DNA of 7,571 nucleotides from Vulcanimicrobiota bacterium (GTDB taxonomy: Bacteria; Vulcanimicrobiota; Vulcanimicrobiia; Vulcanimicrobiales; Vulcanimicrobiaceae), in assembly GCA_003155175.1 (NCBI GenBank), contig PMFP01000150.1, positions 3,139-10,709 on the forward strand, read 5' to 3'. Positions 1-5,995 of this stretch are shown one piece after another. The notes below the pieces were generated by a model. It was not told where the DNA came from, made no database searches, and was given only the letters and a program-made list of their open reading frames with translations. Position 1 is the stretch's first letter. The number at the start of each line of letters is the position of its first letter. The position numbers and the translations under genes were made by a program.

Positions 1-122
1 ATCGCCGCCCGTGCCGCTTCGGTAGCAAATCCCCTTCCCCAATGCTCGACGCCGAGCCAGTAGCCGAGTTCCGGCGCGTCCGCCTCGCGCCAGTCGATGC
101 CGACGACGCCGACCGGCGGCGG
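1..122 (-). other. C-terminal half of a GNAT (RimJ/RimL-type) acetyltransferase, joined in frame to the prepilin
   Basis: Codons 652-691 of the prepilin frame read PVGVVGIDW, then ELGYWLGVEHWGRGFATEA. This matches the core of the Acetyltransf_3/RimJ-like GNAT family: strand beta4, the ELGYWLG strand, and the W-G-R-G-F-A-T-E-A acetyl-CoA pyrophosphate-binding turn. The usual 60-75 residues before this point (strands beta1-beta3 and the first helices) are absent. The upstream residues instead belong to the last Cys-centred repeat of the prepilin. I looked in the other two minus-strand frames and found no displaced GNAT N-terminus. The natural reading is a deletion or misjoin that removed the prepilin stop and the first half of a downstream GNAT gene. 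A genuine fusion protein or an assembly chimera are alternatives. The rest of the GNAT lies beyond base 1. Enzyme activity is doubtful without the N-terminal half. Confidence 0.7.
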
Positions 123-2075
123 CGTCGGGCCGCCGTAGCTCAGGACGATGCCCCACTGCGCGAAGACCGTTGCGCCGTTCATCGCAAGCGTGCAACCGCC
201 CGGGTCGTTGAGCGACCAGGAGAGAAACGCGGATCCGGGCGTTCCGTGCGGAACGTAAAAGGCTTCGATGCCGGCCGTCGTCCACGTGGCGGTGGCCTCG
301 CTGGTTACGGTCAGATCGTAGAGGTCGTAACAGCGCCCGTCAAGCGGGCCCGTGCGGCTGTTTCCGGCGTCGGGACAGCCCGTCGAGACCTTCAGCGCAA
401 GGGTGGCCGCTTGCGCGCGCGGCGTCGAATCGCTGACGTGCAACGTGCACGCACCGCCGGCCTGTGGAGTCCGATCGAGAGCGAGCCATGCAGCCGGAGG
501 CGACGCGCCCGGCGGATTCCATCGCGGCGTGACGAGCGTCGTACAGTCGCTCGCGTCGGACGCAAAGCGATCCGGTGCCGTCAGACCCGGCTCGGTGACG
601 AGCGCAGCGATGCGGTTTGCCGACGTGTAGCAGCCGGTCGCTGCGTCGTAGGCGATCGTTCCGGCCGCGGTTCCCGCCGAGAGCGCGGAATCGCGCGTAT
701 CGGGCGTTGCAAACGTCGCATCGGTGAAGGCCCGCGCGTAGCAGGCCTCCGACGCGGCCGGAACGGCCAGCGTCGTTGCGCCCGGCGGCAGAAGGATGGC
801 CGGAGGGTCGATCGCAAGCGCACCGCGCACCCGAAGTCCGAGGAGGGCGGGTGGTTCGCCGGGATACTGGCTGCGTATGGAGAGCGTGCAGATGCCGGCG
901 CCCGCGGCGCGCAGTTCGACCGGTGTGCGCGCCGGCGCCAAACCGGGACGTGCGGGCGCGACGCCTTGGCCGGCTCTGGTACGCACGATTCCCACACATC
1001 CGGTCGCGACCGGAACGACGATCTGCGAATCGTAGGTCTTGGCCGCGTAGACGACGACCGGCGAGCGCTGCGCGAGGAGCAGATCGACCGGCTCGGCGGG
1101 CGAGCCGTCCACGTTTTGCAGCGCGATCGCGCCCATAACCTGTGCCTGGGCGCCCGCGCCGCGGCCGAACGCATCCACGACCTCGAGGCGGCAGAGTCCC
1201 GCGTCCTGCGGCAACACGGGGAAGAAGGCGGGCGCGTCGTTCGTGCTTCCGCCGAGCGAGTTCGGATAGGAGAACGGCGTCGCCGGCGGGGGCGGCGGCG
1301 TGGCGTCGGCTTGCGCTTGCGTCCACGGCGGCGTAAACGGCGCGGGAAGGACGTCGGGAAAACCCGCGACGCCGCCCGCGCACGCAAAGCCGTCCGCCGA
1401 TGCAAACCAGTTCGTGTAGCCCCATTCGGTCGCTGCCACGCGTTGGGACGGTGCTCCGGGCCAGGCGAACACGAGACGCGAAGGCGTGAGGAGCGGCGTG
1501 TTGGGCGTCGGCGTCGGCTCCGGTACGGGCGCCTCGTATGCAACCTGCGCGCACGGGATGTCCCGCCGCACCCGCGCGCCGTACGCCGTCGAGAACGTGA
1601 ACGAGAAACCGCCCGCGGGACACGACGGCTCGCGAGCGACTTCGGAGAAAACGGGACGTCCGTTGCCGTCGAGCGCCGGATAGCCGGCCAGTCCGCCGAC
1701 GTGGCCGGCCGTGCCGACAAAGATGGCGAACGGCGGTGCGCCGAGGCTGCGCTCGCGCAGCGCGATGCCCTCACCCGCGGCGGCGATCGGCGTGGGCGAA
1801 ACCGCGCCGGGCGACGTCGGGCGCCCGCGATAGACGCGTAGGAGAAAGCCGCCGGTGTGCGCGTCCGGTTCGAACGCGAGCGTTGCGCCGTTGCCGCTCG
1901 TTTGCGCCAACGCACGCGCCGCCGCAAGGGCGCCGTCGTATTGGTCCAGCGCGGAACGCAGGCCGGCGGGACGCAAGCTCATCGCCCAGAGGCCGGCCGC
2001 CGCGGCCAACATCGCGACGATCGCGACCGCAATCGTCATTTCGATCAGCGTGAATCCGCGTTCGTCATCCGGCAT
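1..2075 (-). CDS. Very large type IV prepilin-like protein, open at the window edge and fused in frame to a GNAT fragment
   Basis: Read leftward from ATG at 2075, the frame is open to the window edge (691 full codons, no stop). The N-terminus has a class III prepilin signal, MPDDERG|FTLIE, with Gly7 before the prepilin peptidase cut and Glu at +5 of the mature protein. A hydrophobic helix follows to about residue 32. This is the hallmark of pilins and type II secretion pseudopilins (GspH/FimT style), which assemble at the inner membrane. The family is usually 150-250 residues, so this one is exceptionally long. Pro-rich linkers lie near residues 181-193 and 255-266. Residues 290-650 hold Cys-containing beta-rich modules with a recurring G-x-C-x-L motif at C295, C396, C543 and C628. 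From about residue 655 the sequence becomes GNAT-like (separate entry). ATG 2075 is the only start after the in-frame TAG at 2118-2120 that ends the upstream gene. The ribosome site is weak. Prepilin identity is firm; the exact role is unknown. Confidence 0.85.
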   Translation of the reverse strand, partial: MPDDERGFTLIEMTIAVAIVAMLAAAAGLWAMSLRPAGLRSALDQYDGALAAARALAQTSGNGATLAFEPDAHTGGFLLRVYRGRPTSPGAVSPTPIAAAGEGIALRERSLGAPPFAIFVGTAGHVGGLAGYPALDGNGRPVFSEVAREPSCPAGGFSFTFSTAYGARVRRDIPCAQVAYEAPVPEPTPTPNTPLLTPSRLVFAWPGAPSQRVAATEWGYTNWFASADGFACAGGVAGFPDVLPAPFTPPWTQAQADATPPPPPATPFSYPNSLGGSTNDAPAFFPVLPQDAGLCRLEVVDAFGRGAGAQAQVMGAIALQNVDGSPAEPVDLLLAQRSPVVVYAAKTYDSQIVVPVATGCVGIVRTRAGQGVAPARPGLAPARTPVELRAAGAGICTLSIRSQYPGEPPALLGLRVRGALAIDPPAILLPPGATTLAVPAASEACYARAFTDATFATPDTRDSALSAGTAAGTIAYDAATGCYTSANRIAALVTEPGLTAPDRFASDASDCTTLVTPRWNPPGASPPAAWLALDRTPQAGGACTLHVSDSTPRAQAATLALKVSTGCPDAGNSRTGPLDGRCYDLYDLTVTSEATATWTTAGIEAFYVPHGTPGSAFLSWSLNDPGGCTLAMNGATVFAQWGIVLSYGGPTPPPVGVVGIDWREADAPELGYWLGVEHWGRGFATEAARAA

Positions 2076-2117
2076 GCGTGGGCAAGTACCCGCCGCACCG
2101 GCGTGAGGGTCAGAACG

Positions 2118-3635
2118 CTAGGCGCCGTACCACCGCAGATCTCGCCAAATCGCCGGCAGCGGTTGCATGGGCGACGTGCACGCGTAGATCGGCGCGGGTC
2201 CTTCGACGACCCATTTGTACGGCTCGGTCGAGGTCTTGACCAGCAGGCAACTGCGGTAGTAGCGGCGGAGCAGCGCGATGCGCGTTCCCCCGATGGCCAC
2301 GAGCGTGCTCCCGTCGTTGCTCCCCGGGCCCCACAGATAATAGGTGTTTTGCGTGGAGATCGCCGCCGGCAATCCGAAACGTGGACCGAAAAAGTCGAGC
2401 GCGCCGGCGTCGCCGTATGTGTCGGCGTAGATCGCGGCTCGAGCTCGCTGCGCGGGCGGAAGCGCGCGATATACCGTCGCGACGTCGGCTGCCAGGCGCT
2501 CCCATCCGAATTCTTCGGCGAAGACCGGCTGGATCAGGTGCGGCGGCGTTCCCTCGCGACCCGTGAGCCCGAGCGCTTTTGAGTACGCGACGAGGGCGTC
2601 CACCGGCAGCACCGGGATCGAAAGGGGCATCGCCACGGCTCCGGCAACGGCAACCAGCGTGAAGATCGCATAGCGCAGCCACCGCGCCCCGGTGCGCTCG
2701 ACGGCGACGCTGCCCAGCGCGATCGGCGCGGCGTAGAACCCGATGATGTAGTAGCCTTTGGCGCTCAGGAGCGCACCGGCCGTCAACAAGACCGCGTACG
2801 CGACGGCCAAAAAGCGGGCCGGTCGAAGCGCGACGAAAAAGAACGGCGCGATCAGTCCGGCGATCCAAAGGATCGCGTTTACCGGCCCCGTGTAGAGGAA
2901 CTGCTCGACGACGAACGCGATCGCGTTGCTCGCGACGTCGCGATACTCGAGCGTCACACCGTTCTGGAAGGCGTGCCGGTGAAGGTCGTCGCCCCGGATG
3001 ACCTCCACGAACGGCCAGCCGTGTTGCATCTGCCAGAGAAGGTTGGGCGCGATCAGGATCAGCATCCCGGAGACCGCGACCGGAAACCATACGCTGCGAA
3101 ACGCGGCGCGCGTTTCCCGGAACGCGAGCATCCCGATCGTCAGTGCGACGGCCAGGAGCGCGATCGAGTACTTGCCGTACGCGCCGAACGCGACGGCGGC
3201 CATCACGAGAATCCAGTAACGTGAATCGCGTTCCAAGCGCAAGCAAGCGTAGATCGTGAGGGTCCAAGCGAACGGTTCGAACGAGGTCGTCGTCAGGACG
3301 TTCCCAAGCAACAAGTAAGCCGGCAACAGTAACGTCGCGGTGCCGGCGAGCAGTTGACCGAAACGTCCCGCTCCGAAGTCGCGCGCGATGGTTACGGCCA
3401 GTGCGACGGTTCCCGCGGCGGCCAGCGCGGGTAAGACGCGAAGCGCGATCAAGTTGTAGCCGAACGGCGATGCGAACCATGCCGCGAGCGCGACGAGCGG
3501 CGGCTGATCGACGTAACCCCACGCCAAATGTTTGGAGGTAGCGATGAAGTACAGCTCGTCGCGGAAATACCCGTAGCGCCACGCCGTTCCCAAGTGCAAC
3601 ACCGCCGCGACGGCCGCGAACGCCAGGGCGATCAT
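2118..3635 (-). CDS. ArnT/PMT-like (GT39-type) membrane glycosyltransferase
   Basis: This 505-residue polytopic protein matches the dolichyl-phosphate-mannose/ArnT-like (PMT_2, GT-C fold) family. These enzymes transfer a sugar from a polyprenyl-phosphate donor to a protein, lipid or glycan on the outer face of the inner membrane. The first periplasmic loop carries the family motif YFRDELYF at residues 23-30, with the acidic pair D26-E27 expected in catalysis, followed by HLAWGYVDQPPL (36-47). About ten hydrophobic segments fill residues 1-340. A soluble C-terminal part follows, including YGDAGALDFFGPRFGLP, another segment typical of this family. Start: ATG 3635 overlaps the upstream stop by 4 bases (ATGA), which fits translational coupling and the lack of a clear Shine-Dalgarno. 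The frame is open further upstream only because it shadows the neighbouring gene. The stop TAG at 2118-2120 lies 42 bases before the prepilin. Acceptor and sugar cannot be told from sequence. Confidence 0.9.
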   Translation of the reverse strand: MIALAFAAVAAVLHLGTAWRYGYFRDELYFIATSKHLAWGYVDQPPLVALAAWFASPFGYNLIALRVLPALAAAGTVALAVTIARDFGAGRFGQLLAGTATLLLPAYLLLGNVLTTTSFEPFAWTLTIYACLRLERDSRYWILVMAAVAFGAYGKYSIALLAVALTIGMLAFRETRAAFRSVWFPVAVSGMLILIAPNLLWQMQHGWPFVEVIRGDDLHRHAFQNGVTLEYRDVASNAIAFVVEQFLYTGPVNAILWIAGLIAPFFFVALRPARFLAVAYAVLLTAGALLSAKGYYIIGFYAAPIALGSVAVERTGARWLRYAIFTLVAVAGAVAMPLSIPVLPVDALVAYSKALGLTGREGTPPHLIQPVFAEEFGWERLAADVATVYRALPPAQRARAAIYADTYGDAGALDFFGPRFGLPAAISTQNTYYLWGPGSNDGSTLVAIGGTRIALLRRYYRSCLLVKTSTEPYKWVVEGPAPIYACTSPMQPLPAIWRDLRWYGA

Positions 3636-4672
3636 GCCGTTCTGCGCGCCGTTCCGATCAGGCTCAGCGCGAAGCCGATGACGCCGGTCCAGAGCCACGC
3701 GCCCAAAGCGACGTTCCAGTCCCACCACGTGCCGCCGGTCGCGAGCACCGCGAGAAGATACGTTCCGGTGTACGTCAGCGGCAAGAGTACCGCGAACCGG
3801 CGGTACGGGCTGGCCGTTTCGGGATTGGGGTCGTAGCGGGCGACGAACGCGTCGGCGAAGATGCCCGCCGCCAGCGATTGCGCCACCACGATTGCCAGCA
3901 GCGGCGTATCGTTGGTGAAGGCCGCGGCGGCCGGTACGTTGGCCAGCAGGAAGAAGATCGTAAATGCACCCGGACTCAGGCGGATGCGCGCGACGGTGTA
4001 GAGCGCGAAGCCCGTCATCAGCGCCGATTGAAAGATCGCGATCAGCACGCCGACCGAGATCTTGTAGTAGCCGATCGAGAGCGCGGTCATGTAATCGGGG
4101 GTAAACGGCGAGATCGGCGGCGGGGCGTCCAAGCGCGCGGCGCCCGGGTCGAACGCGTACGCCGTTCCGAAATGCACGAGGATCAGCCAGGACGCGAGGC
4201 CGATGACCAGCGGCAACTGCTGCCCGAGCGTCGTTGCGCGCGCCCGGTCCGACAACACCGAGCGAATCGGACCGCTGGCCAGAAAGAACATGCCCAGGCC
4301 CAGCGCCTGATGGGTCGGACTCAGCAGCGCGTCCACGCCTTGCTCGATGCCCAGGAACGTATGCCAGATCAGATCGCCGATGCCGGCGACGACGAAGATC
4401 GGAAATCCCAGCATCGCGAGGTGATAGGGCTGCGGAATGCAATCGCGCCAGGGCTTGCCGTAGGAGCGGTGGTGCATCGCGTAGGCGGCCACGACCAGAA
4501 TGAGCGCCAGCATGCCGGAATAGAACGTGGCGTGGTACGGCGTGAAAAAACTTTCGATCGGGACGTGGCCGTGCGCCCACGCATCGAGAAAGAAGCCGGC
4601 GACGATCCAGAAGCAGCAGATGCTTGTTGCATAGTCGAACGGCAGGCTGCGAGCCGACCCCGATTGCTGCAT
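3632..4672 (-). CDS. Uncharacterised multi-pass membrane protein with His/Asp motifs
   Basis: This 346-residue protein has about nine predicted membrane segments (near residues 15-33, 50-66, 85-103, 121-139, 150-172, 200-225, 235-254, 258-275, 295-340). I do not recognise a characterised family. Polar residues unusual for membrane ends cluster in the first half: D30-A-W-A-H34-G-H36, FFTPYH47ATFYSG, GDLIWH104TFLGIE110 and SPTH121QALGLG. This arrangement of His, Asp and Glu at helix boundaries resembles membrane metal-binding or redox proteins, but that is inference. The start is ATG 4672, preceded by AAGG with a 7-base spacer, a reasonable ribosome site. Its stop overlaps the glycosyltransferase start (ATGA at 3635-3632), so the two are probably made together and may work on the same surface process. 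It is the first gene of the leftward unit and is transcribed divergently from the acyl-CoA operon. Confidence 0.85.
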   Translation of the reverse strand: MQQSGSARSLPFDYATSICCFWIVAGFFLDAWAHGHVPIESFFTPYHATFYSGMLALILVVAAYAMHHRSYGKPWRDCIPQPYHLAMLGFPIFVVAGIGDLIWHTFLGIEQGVDALLSPTHQALGLGMFFLASGPIRSVLSDRARATTLGQQLPLVIGLASWLILVHFGTAYAFDPGAARLDAPPPISPFTPDYMTALSIGYYKISVGVLIAIFQSALMTGFALYTVARIRLSPGAFTIFFLLANVPAAAAFTNDTPLLAIVVAQSLAAGIFADAFVARYDPNPETASPYRRFAVLLPLTYTGTYLLAVLATGGTWWDWNVALGAWLWTGVIGFALSLIGTARRTA

Positions 4673-4749
4673 GCGTCTGCCTTACGCGAACCTTCGGGCG
4701 GCTCCTCGAACGGCAGGAAAGTGCGAACGCCGGAGCCGACCCTCCGGAC
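4673..4749. promoter_or_regulatory. Divergent intergenic region with a small hairpin
   Basis: These 77 bases separate the start codons of the leftward membrane-protein gene (4672) and the rightward lipoprotein gene (4750), so they should carry leader sequence and at least part of the promoters for both units. I see no convincing -35/-10 pair on either strand; the promoters may overlap the 5' ends of the genes. A perfect 6-bp inverted repeat, CCGGAG (4730-4735) and CTCCGG (4742-4747) with a 6-base loop, ends 2 bases before the GTG start. Its 5' arm contains GGAG, the only Shine-Dalgarno-like sequence for that gene, 14 bases from the GTG. The hairpin may be chance at this GC content. Confidence 0.4.
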
Positions 4750-5190
4750 GTGGCCATCGTCAGTCGATTTGGTGCGGCGGCAGCCTGCGCGCTCGCCCTC
4801 GGCGCCGGCAGCGGATGCGCGCCGTCTGCGGTAGCCGTTCCGCCGAACGTGTCGGTCGGACCGTCGTTGCCGCCCGCTTGGCCGTCACCCGCCGTTGCGT
4901 CGAACGACGCTCCGCCGCAGATTCAAGCGATGCACTTTTCCTCGCTCGACGTGCGCCGCGGCCAGAGCTGGTCGGCGGCGTTCGTCACCTCCAGCAACGT
5001 TGCGAGCGTCGAGGTTCGCAACAACCTCTTTTCCATCAACGTCCCGCGCACCGGATTCGGGCGCTTTGCCTTCGCCCTAGACCTCTTGGACACGCCGCCG
5101 ATCTTCGTGCGGGGCTATCGTCTTCGCGTGATCGCGCGCAACAGCGCGGGCCGCGAAGCCGAAGAAGACATGCCGATGAGGATTCGATGA
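4750..5190 (+). CDS. Small exported or lipoprotein-like Ig-fold protein, first gene of the acyl-CoA operon
   Basis: The product is 146 residues from GTG 4750. The N-terminus, VAIVSRFGAAAACALALGAG and then SGC, looks like a secretion signal with one Arg and a hydrophobic stretch. It ends in G-S-G-C23, a poor lipobox because position -3 is Gly and not Leu, so lipid attachment is possible but unproven. A Pro/Ser/Ala-rich linker (about 28-56) leads to one beta-rich domain (about 57-146) with alternating strands such as SNVASVEVRNNLFSINVPRT and GYRLRVIARNSAGREAEED, resembling a single Ig-like or fibronectin-like domain. I do not recognise the family. A longer reading from ATG 4624 would overlap the start of the divergent gene and bury the signal sequence, so GTG 4750 is preferred. 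No other in-frame start lies between the two. Its stop overlaps the crotonase start by 4 bases (ATGA), which is odd for a surface protein beside catabolic enzymes. Confidence 0.75.
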   Translation: MAIVSRFGAAAACALALGAGSGCAPSAVAVPPNVSVGPSLPPAWPSPAVASNDAPPQIQAMHFSSLDVRRGQSWSAAFVTSSNVASVEVRNNLFSINVPRTGFGRFAFALDLLDTPPIFVRGYRLRVIARNSAGREAEEDMPMRIR

Positions 5191-5978
5191 GCACCCGAGT
5201 GCGGTACGAGATCGCCGATCGCGTCGCGACCGTCACGCTCGACCGGCCCGAGCGGAAGAACCCGCTGACGTTCGAGGTCTACGCCGAGTTGCGCGACTGG
5301 TTTCGCGAACGCCGGGACGACGCGCGCGTCCGCGCCGTCGTGCTGACCGGAGCGGGCGGTAACTTCTGCTCCGGAGGCGACGTCCACGACATCATCGGTC
5401 CGTTGACGCAACGCAGCGAGGGCGAGCTCTTGGAGTTCACGCAGATGACCGGCGATCTGGTCAAAGCGATGCGCGACTGTCCGCAGCCGATCGTTGCCGC
5501 GGTCGACGGCGTCTGCGCTGGAGCGGGAGCGATCCTGGCGATGGCGTCGGACCTCAGGTACGGAACCGCGCGCGCGAGCGTAGCGTTCCTGTTCGTTCGC
5601 GTGGGTCTCGCGGGATGCGACATGGGAGCGTGCGCGCTGCTGCCGCGCCTCGTCGGGCTCGGCCGGGCGTCGGAACTGCTCTACACGGGACGCGCGATCG
5701 GCGGAGAGACCGCGCTGAACTGGGGATTCTTCAACGAAATCTGCGAGCCGGATGTGCTGCTGCAACGCGCGGGAGCGGTCGCCGTTTCGATCGCGAACGG
5801 CCCGTCGGCAGCACATGCCGTCACCAAGCGCATGCTGACGCACGAGTTGGCGATGCCGCTCGAGGAAGCCATCGACGCGGAGGCGCACGAGCAAGCGCTC
5901 CTCATGCGGGGCAAGGACTTCCGGCGCGCCTACGACGCGTTCGTCGAAAAACGCGTGCCGGCGTTCGAGGGCGATTGA
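5187..5978 (+). CDS. Crotonase-superfamily (enoyl-CoA hydratase/isomerase-like) enzyme, probably aromatic acyl-CoA catabolism
   Basis: The product is 263 residues, normal for a crotonase. The N-terminal strand pattern VATVTLDRPERKNPLT, the first oxyanion-hole segment GNFCSGGDVHDI (58-69) and the second, DGVCAGAGAILAMASD (107-122), are all present, as is AFVEKRVPAF near the end. The enzyme should bind an acyl-CoA thioester and stabilise its enolate in the cytoplasm. Aligned by eye to rat mitochondrial enoyl-CoA hydratase, the two catalytic glutamates (E144, E164) are replaced by I116 and R138, so simple hydration is unlikely. D145 in AGCDMGACALLPR occupies the place of the Asp used by PaaG-type isomerases and 4-chlorobenzoyl-CoA dehalogenase. 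The form RVGLAGCDMGACALLPR resembles crotonases I associate with 2-aminobenzoyl-CoA clusters. Start ATG 5187 has GAGG about 6 bases upstream and overlaps the previous stop. The neighbouring dehydrogenase and CoA ligase support an aromatic or alicyclic acyl-CoA role. Confidence 0.9.
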   Translation: MSTRVRYEIADRVATVTLDRPERKNPLTFEVYAELRDWFRERRDDARVRAVVLTGAGGNFCSGGDVHDIIGPLTQRSEGELLEFTQMTGDLVKAMRDCPQPIVAAVDGVCAGAGAILAMASDLRYGTARASVAFLFVRVGLAGCDMGACALLPRLVGLGRASELLYTGRAIGGETALNWGFFNEICEPDVLLQRAGAVAVSIANGPSAAHAVTKRMLTHELAMPLEEAIDAEAHEQALLMRGKDFRRAYDAFVEKRVPAFEGD

Positions 5979-5995
5979 TGGCGGCACGCCGTTGA
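5978..5995 (+). other. Five-codon mini-ORF linking the crotonase and dehydrogenase genes, or a broken start
   Basis: ATG 5978 overlaps the crotonase stop (TGATG) and has a good ribosome site, GAGGG at 5967-5971 with a 6-base spacer. It nevertheless encodes only M-A-A-R-R before TGA at 5993-5995. That TGA overlaps the TTG start of the dehydrogenase frame (TTGA). The mini-ORF could deliver ribosomes to the weak TTG start by termination-reinitiation. Alternatively, ATG 5978 is the ancestral dehydrogenase start, cut off by loss of one base: restoring one base would read MAAR, one codon, then L-I-P-Q-R-D-L-D-W-P. I cannot choose between a real feature, a mutation and a sequencing error. Confidence 0.4.

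Noticed and set aside
42..1841. Long plus-strand open frame (599 codons) opposite the prepilin gene
   Set aside because: Its translation is Arg/Ala-rich with no recognisable domain, typical of an antisense shadow in GC-rich DNA. The opposite strand encodes a prepilin with a clear signal and repeats.
340..1927. Two other long minus-strand frames (340-1623 and 581-1927)
   Set aside because: Both are Arg-rich out-of-frame shadows of the prepilin gene, with no family motifs.
2076..2117. Terminator or promoter between the glycosyltransferase and prepilin
   Set aside because: I saw no stem followed by a T-run and no convincing promoter elements in the 42 bases. Continued transcription is the simpler reading.
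4624..4749. Longer start (ATG 4624) for the small exported protein
   Set aside because: It would overlap the start of the divergent gene and place the signal sequence 42 residues inside the protein.
3636..4757. Upstream extension of the glycosyltransferase frame to 4757
   Set aside because: The extension lies wholly over the membrane-protein gene in another frame and is Arg-rich. The family N-terminus starts at ATG 3635.
3878..4834. Plus-strand frame of 318 codons opposite the membrane protein
   Set aside because: It is rich in Arg, Asp, Glu and Gln without hydrophobic core or motifs, while the opposite strand encodes a coherent membrane protein.
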